Assembly: GCA_934565615.1 (NCBI GenBank)
Contig: CAKTIH010000075.1
Span: 1-11,059 of the forward strand
Source of the DNA: an uncultured Oscillospiraceae bacterium
GTDB taxonomy: Bacteria; Bacillota; Clostridia; Oscillospirales; Oscillospiraceae
Length of the DNA: 11,059 nt
Direction: 5' to 3'
Shown here: positions 4,896 through 11,059 of the stretch, piece after piece
Layout of the letters: the number at the start of each line of letters is the position of its first letter
Numbering within the stretch: the first letter of the stretch is position 1
The notes under the pieces: generated by a model
The model's database searches: none
Seen by the model: only the letters and a program-made list of their open reading frames with translations
What the model was told of the DNA's origin: nothing
Made by a program: the position numbers and the translations under genes

Positions 4896-7667
4896 ATGGG
4901 AATTTTCAACAAGCTGTTCGGTAGCTATTCCGACCGTGAGCTCAAGCGCATCTACCCGATAGCGGACAAGATAGAAGCACTCTCCGATGAGTACGCCGCA
5001 AAATCCGATGAGGAGCTGCGCGCCAAGACCGAGGAATTTAAGCAGCGCCTTGCCGAGGGCGAGACGCTGGACGATATTCTTCCCGAGGCCTACGCCACCG
5101 TGCGCGAGGCCGCATGGCGCGTGCTCGGCATGCGCCCGTTCCGGGTGCAGCTCATCGGCGGCATCGTCCTGCATCAGGGCCGCATCGCCGAAATGAAGAC
5201 CGGCGAAGGCAAGACGCTTGTCGCCGTGCTCCCGGCCTACCTCAATGCGCTGACCGGCGAGGGCGTCCACATCGTCACCGTGAACGACTACCTTGCCAAG
5301 CGTGACAGCGAATGGATGGGCAAGGTCCACCGCTTCCTCGGCCTGAGCGTCGGCCTTATCGTCCATGGGCTTAATAACGATGAGCGCCGCGAGGCCTATA
5401 ACTGCGATATCACCTACGGCACGAACAACGAGATGGGCTTTGACTATCTGCGCGATAACATGGCGCTCTATAAGGAGAACATGGTCCAGCGCGGACATGC
5501 CTTCGCCATCGTCGACGAGGTCGACTCCATCCTTATCGATGAAGCCAGAACTCCGCTTATCATCTCCGGTCAGGGCGACGAGAGCACCGACCTCTACCGT
5601 CAGGCGGACGACTTTGTAAGCCGTCTGAAAAAGGTCGTCTACGCGAGCGTTGACGAGAAGGAGGAGGAGAGCGAGGATCTCGACGCGGACTATGTTGTCG
5701 ACGAGAAGGCCAAAACCGCGACACTCACCGCCCGCGGCATTGCAAAGGCCGAGCGCGCCTTTAACCTCGAAAACCTCGCCGATATTGAGAACGCTACGCT
5801 CTCGCACCATATAAATCAGGCGCTCAAGGCGCACGGCATCATGAAGCGCGACATTGACTATATCGTCAAGGACGGCGAAATAATCATCGTCGATGAGTTC
5901 ACCGGCCGTCTCATGCTCGGCCGCCGCTACTCTGAGGGTCTGCATCAGGCAATCGAGGCCAAGGAGCATGTCGATGTCCAGAAGGAAAACAAGACCCTTG
6001 CGACCATAACCTTCCAGAATTACTTCCGTCTCTACGGCAAGCTCTCCGGCATGACCGGTACTGCCGCGACCGAAGCTGAGGAGTTCGATGCGATATACCG
6101 TCTCGATATCATCGAGATCCCGACGAACAAGCCCGTTATAAGGATCGACCACCCCGACGTTGTTTATAAGAACGACGTCGGCAAGAACCGTGCGATAATC
6201 GAGCAGATCGTAGAGTGCCACGAGAAGGGGCAGCCCGTTCTGGTCGGCACTATATCAATAGAGAAGAGCGAATATATCTCCTCCCTGCTCAAGCGCCGCG
6301 GCATCCCGCACACGGTGCTGAACGCAAAGTACCATGAGAAGGAAGCCGAGATCGTCGCGCAGGCCGGTAAGTTCGGCGCTGTCACGATAGCGACGAACAT
6401 GGCAGGCCGCGGCACCGATATCACCCTCGGCGGCAACGCCGAGTTCATGGCCAAGGCCGACCTGCGCAAGGCAGGGTACGACGAGGCCACCATCGCCGAA
6501 GCCACCGGCTACGCCGAGACGGACGATGAGAACATCCTCGCCGCGCGCGCTATGTTTGCCGAGCGCATGAAGGCGCACAAGGCGGAGACGGACGCGGAAG
6601 CCGAAAAGGTGCGCGCCGTCGGCGGCCTGTTCATCCTCGGCACCGAGCGCCACGAATCCCGCCGTATCGACAACCAGCTGCGCGGCCGTGCCGGCCGTCA
6701 GGGCGACCCCGGCGAGAGCCGCTTCTACCTTGCGCTGACGGACGACGTCATGCGTCTCTTCGGCTCCGACAGGCTCACCGGCCTTATGGACACCATGAAG
6801 GTCGATGAGGACACCCAGCTTGACCATAAGATGCTCTCCAACGCCATCGAGCAGGCGCAGCGCACAGTCGAGAGCCGCAACTTCCAGACCCGTAAGAGCG
6901 TGCTTGAATACGACGATGTCATGAACCAGCAGCGCAACATCATCTACGGTGAGCGCCGCAAGGTGCTCGACGGCGAGGATATCCACGCGCAGATCATGAA
7001 CATGATAAAGGAATTCGTCTCCTCCACCGTGGCGGATGGCCTTGCCGGGGGCGTGGCGGAGAACCAGACCCAGCTCGATAACGCTCTCCAGCCCTTCGAG
7101 AAGCTCTTCATGCGCCGCGGCACGTTTAAGATAGAGCAGTTCGGCGGCGCTGTCCACAATGATAAGCTCAGCGATGCCGTAAACGAGCTTGCCGAAAAGG
7201 TCTATGCCGCGAAGGAAGAAGCCTTCGGCGAGGGGCCGAACGGCCTGCCGCTGATGCGCGAGATAGAGCGCGTCATAATGCTGCGCGTCGTCGATGAATA
7301 CTGGATGGATCATATCGACGCGATGGCCGAGCTCAAGCGCGGCATCGGTCTGCGCGGCTACGGCTCGGTCAAACCCATCGATGCCTATAAGCAGGAGGGC
7401 TTCGACATGTTCGAGGCCATGGTGCGCGGCATACGCGAGGAGACGGTGCGCCGTCTGTTCATCGTGCAGGTGCGCAAGGAGCAGGCCATCGAGCGCAAGG
7501 CCGTCTCGAAGAACGCGGCGGCAAACGTCGGCGGCGAGCCGGTGAAGAAGCAGCCCGTCAAAAAGGTGCCGAAGCCCGGGCGCAACGATCCCTGCCCCTG
7601 CGGCAAGATGAAGGCCGACGGCTCCCGCAGACTTAAATACAAAGAGTGCTGCGGCAGAAACGAGTAA
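4896..7667 (+). CDS. secA: Preprotein translocase ATPase SecA
   Basis: The 923-residue motor that binds preproteins and pushes them through SecYEG using ATP; it acts in the cytosol and at the membrane. Motifs in order: Walker A MKTGEGKT (100-107), TVNDYLAKRD, Walker B DEVDSILIDEARTP (from 207), the preprotein crosslinking domain, EFTGR, SGMTGTA, ATNMAGRGTDITLGGN, and arginine-finger motif GRAGRQGDPG. A C-terminal SEC-C zinc tail follows, with cysteines 900, 902, 918 and 919. Length is typical. ATG 4896 has AGGAAAGG nine bases upstream. The zinc motif is unusual: 15 residues separate the CPC and CC pairs, against 8 in the common CPCGSGKKYKxCC/H form. pgeF follows 47 bases on, after a hairpin, so the two probably share a transcript. 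This appears to be the housekeeping SecA. Confidence 0.99.
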   Translation: MGIFNKLFGSYSDRELKRIYPIADKIEALSDEYAAKSDEELRAKTEEFKQRLAEGETLDDILPEAYATVREAAWRVLGMRPFRVQLIGGIVLHQGRIAEMKTGEGKTLVAVLPAYLNALTGEGVHIVTVNDYLAKRDSEWMGKVHRFLGLSVGLIVHGLNNDERREAYNCDITYGTNNEMGFDYLRDNMALYKENMVQRGHAFAIVDEVDSILIDEARTPLIISGQGDESTDLYRQADDFVSRLKKVVYASVDEKEEESEDLDADYVVDEKAKTATLTARGIAKAERAFNLENLADIENATLSHHINQALKAHGIMKRDIDYIVKDGEIIIVDEFTGRLMLGRRYSEGLHQAIEAKEHVDVQKENKTLATITFQNYFRLYGKLSGMTGTAATEAEEFDAIYRLDIIEIPTNKPVIRIDHPDVVYKNDVGKNRAIIEQIVECHEKGQPVLVGTISIEKSEYISSLLKRRGIPHTVLNAKYHEKEAEIVAQAGKFGAVTIATNMAGRGTDITLGGNAEFMAKADLRKAGYDEATIAEATGYAETDDENILAARAMFAERMKAHKAETDAEAEKVRAVGGLFILGTERHESRRIDNQLRGRAGRQGDPGESRFYLALTDDVMRLFGSDRLTGLMDTMKVDEDTQLDHKMLSNAIEQAQRTVESRNFQTRKSVLEYDDVMNQQRNIIYGERRKVLDGEDIHAQIMNMIKEFVSSTVADGLAGGVAENQTQLDNALQPFEKLFMRRGTFKIEQFGGAVHNDKLSDAVNELAEKVYAAKEEAFGEGPNGLPLMREIERVIMLRVVDEYWMDHIDAMAELKRGIGLRGYGSVKPIDAYKQEGFDMFEAMVRGIREETVRRLFIVQVRKEQAIERKAVSKNAAANVGGEPVKKQPVKKVPKPGRNDPCPCGKMKADGSRRLKYKECCGRNE

Positions 7668-7673
7668 CGAAAA

Positions 7674-7701
7674 CAAAGACAAAGCAAATGCTTTGTCTTT
7701 G
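7674..7701 (+). other. Hairpin without a U tract between secA and pgeF
   Basis: Positions 7674-7685 and 7690-7701 form a perfect 12-bp stem (caaagacaaagc) with loop AAAT. The sequence after it is ATAGGAGAC, with no run of T, so it is not a classical terminator on the plus strand. It ends three bases before the pgeF AGGAG. It could be a transcript-stabilising or processing hairpin, or modulate pgeF translation. On the minus strand it is followed by TTTTCG, a weak terminator at best. Confidence 0.55.
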
Positions 7702-7714
7702 ATAGGAGACTTCC

Positions 7715-8509
7715 ATGTCCTTTACAGAGAATAACCATAACGGGCTCATCTATATGAGCTCGGATAAGATCGGCGCGCGCCACGCGTTTACCACGCGCTA
7801 TGGCGGCATAAGCACGGGGATATTTTCCTCGCTGAACCTCGGCTCCAACCGGGGCGACGATCCCGAGGCCGTGCGTGAAAACTACCGCCGCGTGTGTGAG
7901 CTTATGGGCGTCGGCATAGACGATATGGCCGTGACGCAGCAGGTACACAAGGCCGATGTGCGCATCGTCACCTCGGCGGATAAGCACGTGTGCATGTCGC
8001 ATGTACCATACGAGGCCGACGGCATCGTCACCTCTGAGCGCGGCCTGCCCATAATGTGCATGGTGGCTGACTGCGTGCCCGTGCTGCTCTGGGACGGGGA
8101 GCACTCCGTCGCCGGGGCGATACACTGCGGCTGGCGCAGCTCCGTCGGGGACATTCTCAAAAACGCGCTCGATGCGATGGCATCTCTCGGTGCGGAAGCT
8201 CAAAGCGTCCGCGCCGCGATAGGCCCGTCGATAGGCCGCTGCTGCTTCGAGACGGACGACGATGTCCCTCAGGCGATAGAGCGCTACCTCTCCGGGGACA
8301 CGGACGGCCTGTTCGACCGCCGCGCCGACGGCAAAACGATGGTCGACCTGCGCGCGGCAAACGCGCGGCGGCTCATCCAGCTCGGCGTCCTGCCGGAGAA
8401 CATTGACATTTCGGATGAATGCACCTACTGCCGCCATGATAAATACTGGTCGCATCGCTATACCCACGGGCAGCGCGGCAGCCAAGCGGCACTGATAGTC
8501 CTGGACTGA
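7715..8509 (+). CDS. pgeF: YfiH/LACC1-family protein (PgeF, polyphenol oxidase/purine nucleoside phosphorylase fold)
   Basis: 264 residues, normal length for the YfiH (DUF152, multicopper-oxidase-like) family. The three metal-binding residues are all visible: His78 in QQVH, Cys120 in ADCVPV and His137 in IHCGWR. Other family signatures are TTRYGGIS near the N-terminus, EADGIV (100-105), AIGPSIGRCCFE, and the C-terminal CTYCR...SHR. Family members have been shown to act on nucleosides (adenosine deaminase and purine phosphorylase-type reactions) and to correct peptidoglycan precursors (PgeF in E. coli). Which applies here cannot be told from sequence. Start ATG 7715 has AGGAG six bases upstream. 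It lies between secA and a lipoprotein gene, and its stop codon overlaps the ribosome site of that next gene, indicating translational coupling. Confidence 0.93.
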   Translation: MSFTENNHNGLIYMSSDKIGARHAFTTRYGGISTGIFSSLNLGSNRGDDPEAVRENYRRVCELMGVGIDDMAVTQQVHKADVRIVTSADKHVCMSHVPYEADGIVTSERGLPIMCMVADCVPVLLWDGEHSVAGAIHCGWRSSVGDILKNALDAMASLGAEAQSVRAAIGPSIGRCCFETDDDVPQAIERYLSGDTDGLFDRRADGKTMVDLRAANARRLIQLGVLPENIDISDECTYCRHDKYWSHRYTHGQRGSQAALIVLD

Positions 8510-8519
8510 GGAGATGAAC

Positions 8520-10097
8520 ATGAGAAAGAAAAAGAGACTGTTTGCGCTGCTGCTGTGCATGGCGATGCTGCTCGGCTGCACCGGCTGCGGCAGCACAACG
8601 AGCAGGAGCAATAACGTAAACGACCTTGTGTCGACCGCCGGTAAGGACGTGACCCGCGCCGCGGCGGCTGACAATGTGTTCTCCCTCAACTGCAATAACG
8701 ACTATAGCTTCAATCCCCTTATCGCGACAAACCACTCAAACCAGCTCGTATGCAGCCTTGTTTATGAGAACATGGTCGAGCTCGACAACAGCTTTGAAGT
8801 CATCCCGAACCTGCTGACGAGCTGGATCTGCAACGAGGAGGCCACCTACTGGACCTTCGAGATCGCCGAGGGGCACTATTTCAGTGACGGCACGCCCGTC
8901 ACCGGGCGCGACCTGCGCTATTCGCTCGACGCCGCGATAAACTCTGACCGCTTCCGCGGCCGCTTCGCGAGCTATCAGGGCTCCGGATATGACGATACCC
9001 GCTTCTATGTCTCTCTCGGCATCGGCGACACGCAGTTTGTAAAGCTGCTGAATATCCCTATCGTCAAATACGGCACCTACGGCGACTCCAAGCCCATCGG
9101 CAGCGGGCCGTACATGTACAGTGAGGACGAGACCTATCTTGTCGCGTCTCCCTACTACCCGGATTATGAGAATCTCCCGATAGACACGGTGTTTCTCGTG
9201 AAGTACACAGACGCAGCCAGCCGCATCACCGCCTTTGACGACGGCATCATCGACGTCGTCACGAACGACCCGTCGAGCTACACGAACCTCGGCTACGCCA
9301 GCACCAGTGAAATACACAACTACGCCACCACGAACTATCACTATGTGATGTTCAATGAGGAGTCCACCATCGGCCGCTTTAACGGCTTCCGTCAGGCTAT
9401 GAACTACGCCTTTGACCGCGCGTATTTTGCCGATGAGCTGATGCACGGAAACGCGGCGGCCTCGCCCGTTCCGATGTACCCCACCTGCGCGGACTATCCG
9501 CAGCAGTATGCCGACAGCCTCGCGTATAACCTTGAGACCTGCCGTCTCGTGCTCGAAAACTCCGGCATAAAGGATTATGATAACGACGGCAAGCTTGAAT
9601 ACATGTCCGGCTCCGCACAGAAGATAGAGCTCAAGTTCATCGTCTGCTCCGACAGCAGCGCCAAGACCGGCGTCGTGCGTAAGTTTGCAAGCGACATGGA
9701 GACTCTCGGCCTGACCGTGAACGTTCAGGAGCTGACATGGGAAAACTACCTTCAGGCGCTCGAGGACGGGGACTTCGACATGTACTACGGCGAAGTCAAG
9801 CTGCGCAATAACTTTGACGTCACGGAGCTTCTCGACCCGGACAGCGACCTCAACTTCTCGCGCGGTAAGGACAGCAGCTTCGTCGGCTATATAAACAACT
9901 ATCTTGCCGCCGGGGACACTTCGCGCTCCGCCATGTTCCAGCAGATGTGCGAGTATATCGCCGGTACAGGCTCGCTCATTTCCATCGGCTTTGAGACGCA
10001 CCAGTTCATAAGCCACCGCGGCGTCATCAAGGGCGTGAACCCCAACGCCGGGAACCCGCTGTATGACTTCCCCAATTGGGAAATCATGATGGACTAG
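8520..10097 (+). CDS. Family 5 extracellular solute-binding lipoprotein (peptide/nickel-type ABC transporter)
   Basis: 525 residues. The N-terminus is a lipoprotein signal: MRKKK, a hydrophobic core, then lipobox LLGC with Cys20 as the probable lipidated residue (a second candidate is Cys23 in CTGC). The mature part matches SBP_bac_5 proteins: the FNPL segment, LVYENMVELD, an IPNLLTSW stretch, SDGTPVTGRDLRYSL, and IGSGPY. I chose ATG 8520 over ATG 8514 because GAGGAG ends at 8513, leaving six bases to 8520 but none to 8514. The ribosome site overlaps the pgeF stop codon, so the two are coupled. No permease or ATPase gene is in the window, so it is either an orphan binding protein or serves a transporter encoded elsewhere. 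Such proteins bind oligopeptides, nickel complexes or other solutes; the ligand cannot be predicted. Confidence 0.9.
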   Translation: MRKKKRLFALLLCMAMLLGCTGCGSTTSRSNNVNDLVSTAGKDVTRAAAADNVFSLNCNNDYSFNPLIATNHSNQLVCSLVYENMVELDNSFEVIPNLLTSWICNEEATYWTFEIAEGHYFSDGTPVTGRDLRYSLDAAINSDRFRGRFASYQGSGYDDTRFYVSLGIGDTQFVKLLNIPIVKYGTYGDSKPIGSGPYMYSEDETYLVASPYYPDYENLPIDTVFLVKYTDAASRITAFDDGIIDVVTNDPSSYTNLGYASTSEIHNYATTNYHYVMFNEESTIGRFNGFRQAMNYAFDRAYFADELMHGNAAASPVPMYPTCADYPQQYADSLAYNLETCRLVLENSGIKDYDNDGKLEYMSGSAQKIELKFIVCSDSSAKTGVVRKFASDMETLGLTVNVQELTWENYLQALEDGDFDMYYGEVKLRNNFDVTELLDPDSDLNFSRGKDSSFVGYINNYLAAGDTSRSAMFQQMCEYIAGTGSLISIGFETHQFISHRGVIKGVNPNAGNPLYDFPNWEIMMD

Positions 10098-10316
10098 TCA
10101 GAAGAAGCTCGCTACATTACGCTTCGCCCTATTGGGCAAAGCTTCATATCCGCTCCCTCCTTCTTCCTTTTCCTCGCAAACCCACTTCGTTGGGCTTTGC
10201 TCGGAGTTGCGGGGGTACAGCAAAGCATGCAGCACATACATTCTTTTGTAAATCACGCCAGTAAAAACACAACTTGGGAGAATCAAAAAACTTACAATAT
10301 AAAAGGAGAGGTAACA
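10098..10316. other. Hairpin-rich intergenic region between lipoprotein gene and cdd
   Basis: These 219 bases hold no gene. Two hairpins are clear: 10121-10142 (gctt-gccc paired with gggc-aagc around loop tatt, one mismatch) and 10176-10200 (gcaaaccca paired with tgggctttgc around loop cttcgt, one bulged base). Neither is followed by a T run, so they are unlikely to be ordinary terminators, though they may end or protect the lipoprotein transcript. Between them is a pyrimidine-rich stretch (10152-10175). A weak -10-like tacaat at 10293-10298 lies before cdd, without a clear -35. Confidence 0.5.
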
Positions 10317-10697
10317 ATGACTGACAGAGAGCTCATGTCAAAGGCAAAGCAGGCGTCGCTCAACGCCTACGTTCCGTATTCGCGCTTCGCGGTGGGTGCC
10401 GCGATCGAATGCACCGACGGCACTGTGTTCACCGGCTGCAATGTTGAAAACGCTGCCCTCGGCAGCACTATCTGTGCCGAGCGCACCGCATGCTGCAAGG
10501 CGGTCAGCGAGGGTCACAGGGACTTCAGGCGCATCGCCATCTATGCCGACAGCGAAAACTGGTGCACCCCCTGCGGCGCATGCCGTCAGTTTCTGGCGGA
10601 GTTTTCGCCGGAGATGGAGGTGCTCTGCGCCAAGGCCGGTGACCGCTATGTGAGCTATAAGCTCTCAGAGCTGCTGCCCTACACCTTCAATTACTGA
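10317..10697 (+). CDS. cdd: Cytidine deaminase
   Basis: 126 residues, the size of the small homotetrameric cytidine deaminases. It hydrolyses cytidine and deoxycytidine to uridine and deoxyuridine in pyrimidine salvage, in the cytosol. The active site is complete: CAERTA with zinc ligand Cys53 and catalytic Glu55, then PCGACRQ with zinc ligands Cys86 and Cys89; CNVENAALG (41-49) precedes them, and PYSRFAVGAA near the N-terminus is typical. The start ATG 10317 has AGGAG eight bases upstream. The frame is open further back to 10197 but without a ribosome site and through hairpin-rich DNA. The next gene starts one base after the stop, so the two form an operon ending at the terminator 10945-10981. 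Confidence 0.97.
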   Translation: MTDRELMSKAKQASLNAYVPYSRFAVGAAIECTDGTVFTGCNVENAALGSTICAERTACCKAVSEGHRDFRRIAIYADSENWCTPCGACRQFLAEFSPEMEVLCAKAGDRYVSYKLSELLPYTFNY

Positions 10698-10698
10698 G

Positions 10699-10974
10699 AT
10701 GGAGCTTGAACAGTTCAGGCACTTCATCGCGGCAGCGGAAGCCGGGAGCTTTTCCGCTGCGGCAAGGAGCCTGTACATCAGCCATTCTACGGTCTGCCGC
10801 TCCGTCTCCGCGCTTGAGGAGGAGCTTGGCGTCAGGCTGTTTGAGCGCTCGAGCCGGGATTTTCGCCTCACGCAGGCCGGGGAAGCTCTGCTGCCTCAGG
10901 CGCAGGGTCTGCTCGACGCGGCAGAAGAAATAAAGGAAAATATGAAAACGCTCAGACTTCATGATGAAGTCTGA
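10699..10974 (+). CDS. LysR-type DNA-binding domain protein, truncated (HTH and linker only)
   Basis: 91 residues matching only the N-terminal part of LysR-type regulators: MELEQFRHFIAAAEAGSFS, then AAARSLYISHSTVCRSVSALEEELGVRLFERSS (winged HTH, about residues 19-53), LTQAGEALLPQAQ, and the start of the linker helix to residue 91. The whole effector-binding domain (about 200 residues in normal ~300-residue members) is absent. The stop codon lies inside a strong terminator hairpin, and what follows has no LysR-like coding, so the truncation is set in the DNA rather than by a nearby frameshift. It starts one base after the cdd stop with no clear ribosome site, suggesting coupling to cdd. It could be a functional minimal regulator, a dominant-negative partner, or a decaying gene. 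Its target is unknown. Confidence 0.8.
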   Translation: MELEQFRHFIAAAEAGSFSAAARSLYISHSTVCRSVSALEEELGVRLFERSSRDFRLTQAGEALLPQAQGLLDAAEEIKENMKTLRLHDEV

Positions 10975-10981
10975 GCGTTTT
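10945..10981 (+). terminator. Perfect 17-bp terminator hairpin of the cdd operon
   Basis: Positions 10945-10961 and 10965-10981 are perfect inverted repeats (aaaacgctcagacttca) with loop TGA. The stem is flanked by AAAA on the left and TTTT on the right, so it can act in both directions. It contains the last codons and the stop codon (10972-10974) of the LysR-fragment gene. Confidence 0.85.
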
Positions 10982-10999
10982 CCAGCCTGTCAAAGAAGT

Positions 11000-11021
11000 C
11001 TCGCCAATGTGCGAGTTTTTT
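11000..11021 (+). terminator. Possible weak second terminator
   Basis: CTCGC (11000-11004) and GCGAG (11011-11015) can form a 5-bp stem with loop caatgt, followed by TTTTTT. The stem is short and the T run overlaps the next promoter, so this may be chance. It would act as a backup to the strong terminator at 10945-10981. Confidence 0.35.
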
Positions 11022-11029
11022 GGTATAAT
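11021..11029 (+). promoter_or_regulatory. Extended -10 promoter of a gene beyond the window
   Basis: TGGTATAAT combines an upstream TG with a perfect TATAAT (11024-11029); a -35 box is not evident (tcgcca at the expected place). A purine-rich ggcggggggataag at the window end may be the start of a ribosome site. No start codon is visible before the edge. Confidence 0.6.
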
Positions 11030-11059
11030 GGGAAAAAAGAGAACCGGCGGGGGGATAAG

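Noticed and set aside
4827..6221. Long minus-strand open frame opposite the N-terminal half of secA
   Set aside because: Antisense shadow of secA caused by GC-rich codon bias; no domain or ribosome site.
6255..7682. Long minus-strand open frame opposite the C-terminal half of secA
   Set aside because: Antisense shadow of secA, with low-complexity leucine/alanine/histidine-rich product.
8514..8519. Upstream ATG for the solute-binding lipoprotein
   Set aside because: It directly abuts GAGGAG with no spacer, whereas ATG 8520 has the usual six-base spacing.
7385..8695. Minus-strand open frame across secA, pgeF and the lipoprotein start
   Set aside because: It spans three real genes on the other strand and has no domain.
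8736..10016. Minus-strand open frame opposite the solute-binding lipoprotein
   Set aside because: Antisense shadow; the plus strand has a signal peptide, lipobox and family motifs.

Overview
The window looks like chromosomal DNA from a GC-rich Firmicute, most likely an Oscillospiraceae/Ruminococcaceae-type gut clostridium. The grounds are GC-rich codon use alongside AT-rich promoters, AGGAGG-type ribosome binding sites, many strong intrinsic terminators, a lysine riboswitch, and a single SecA ending in a zinc-binding SEC-C tail. The genus is an inference. The window is mostly housekeeping and transport genes; I see no CRISPR array, transposase, prophage gene or defence system.

Layout. Positions 1-600 are a tRNA-Pro locus on the minus strand. 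It has one intact tRNA-Pro(UGG), an upstream truncated 5' half of the same tRNA lying next to the only good promoter, a downstream copy of the tRNA 3' end, and several strong hairpins. This looks like the scar of one or more insertions into a tRNA gene. Positions 612-2405 (minus) hold an NhaC-superfamily transporter preceded by a consensus promoter, a lysine riboswitch and a terminator directly in front of the ribosome binding site. The arrangement marks it as a lysine transporter of the LysW type, switched off when lysine is plentiful. Positions 2486-3211 (plus) encode a YwaF/TMEM164-like membrane protein, convergent with a DUF1846 (UPF0371) protein at 3239-4726 (minus); the two share a GC-rich terminator.

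From 4838 on, everything reads on the plus strand: secA (preprotein translocase ATPase), pgeF (YfiH/LACC1-type multicopper-oxidase-fold enzyme) and a family 5 solute-binding lipoprotein. The last two are translationally coupled. A hairpin-rich gap follows, then cdd (cytidine deaminase) and, one base after its stop, a 91-residue protein that is only the DNA-binding half of a LysR regulator. A 17-bp perfect terminator hairpin is built from the last codons of that small protein. The window ends with an extended -10 promoter for a gene beyond the edge.

The points most worth a second look are the tRNA-Pro promoter/gene separation and tRNA-fragment mosaic, the riboswitch-based assignment of the NhaC-type transporter, the stand-alone LysR DNA-binding domain, and the lengthened zinc-motif spacing in SecA.
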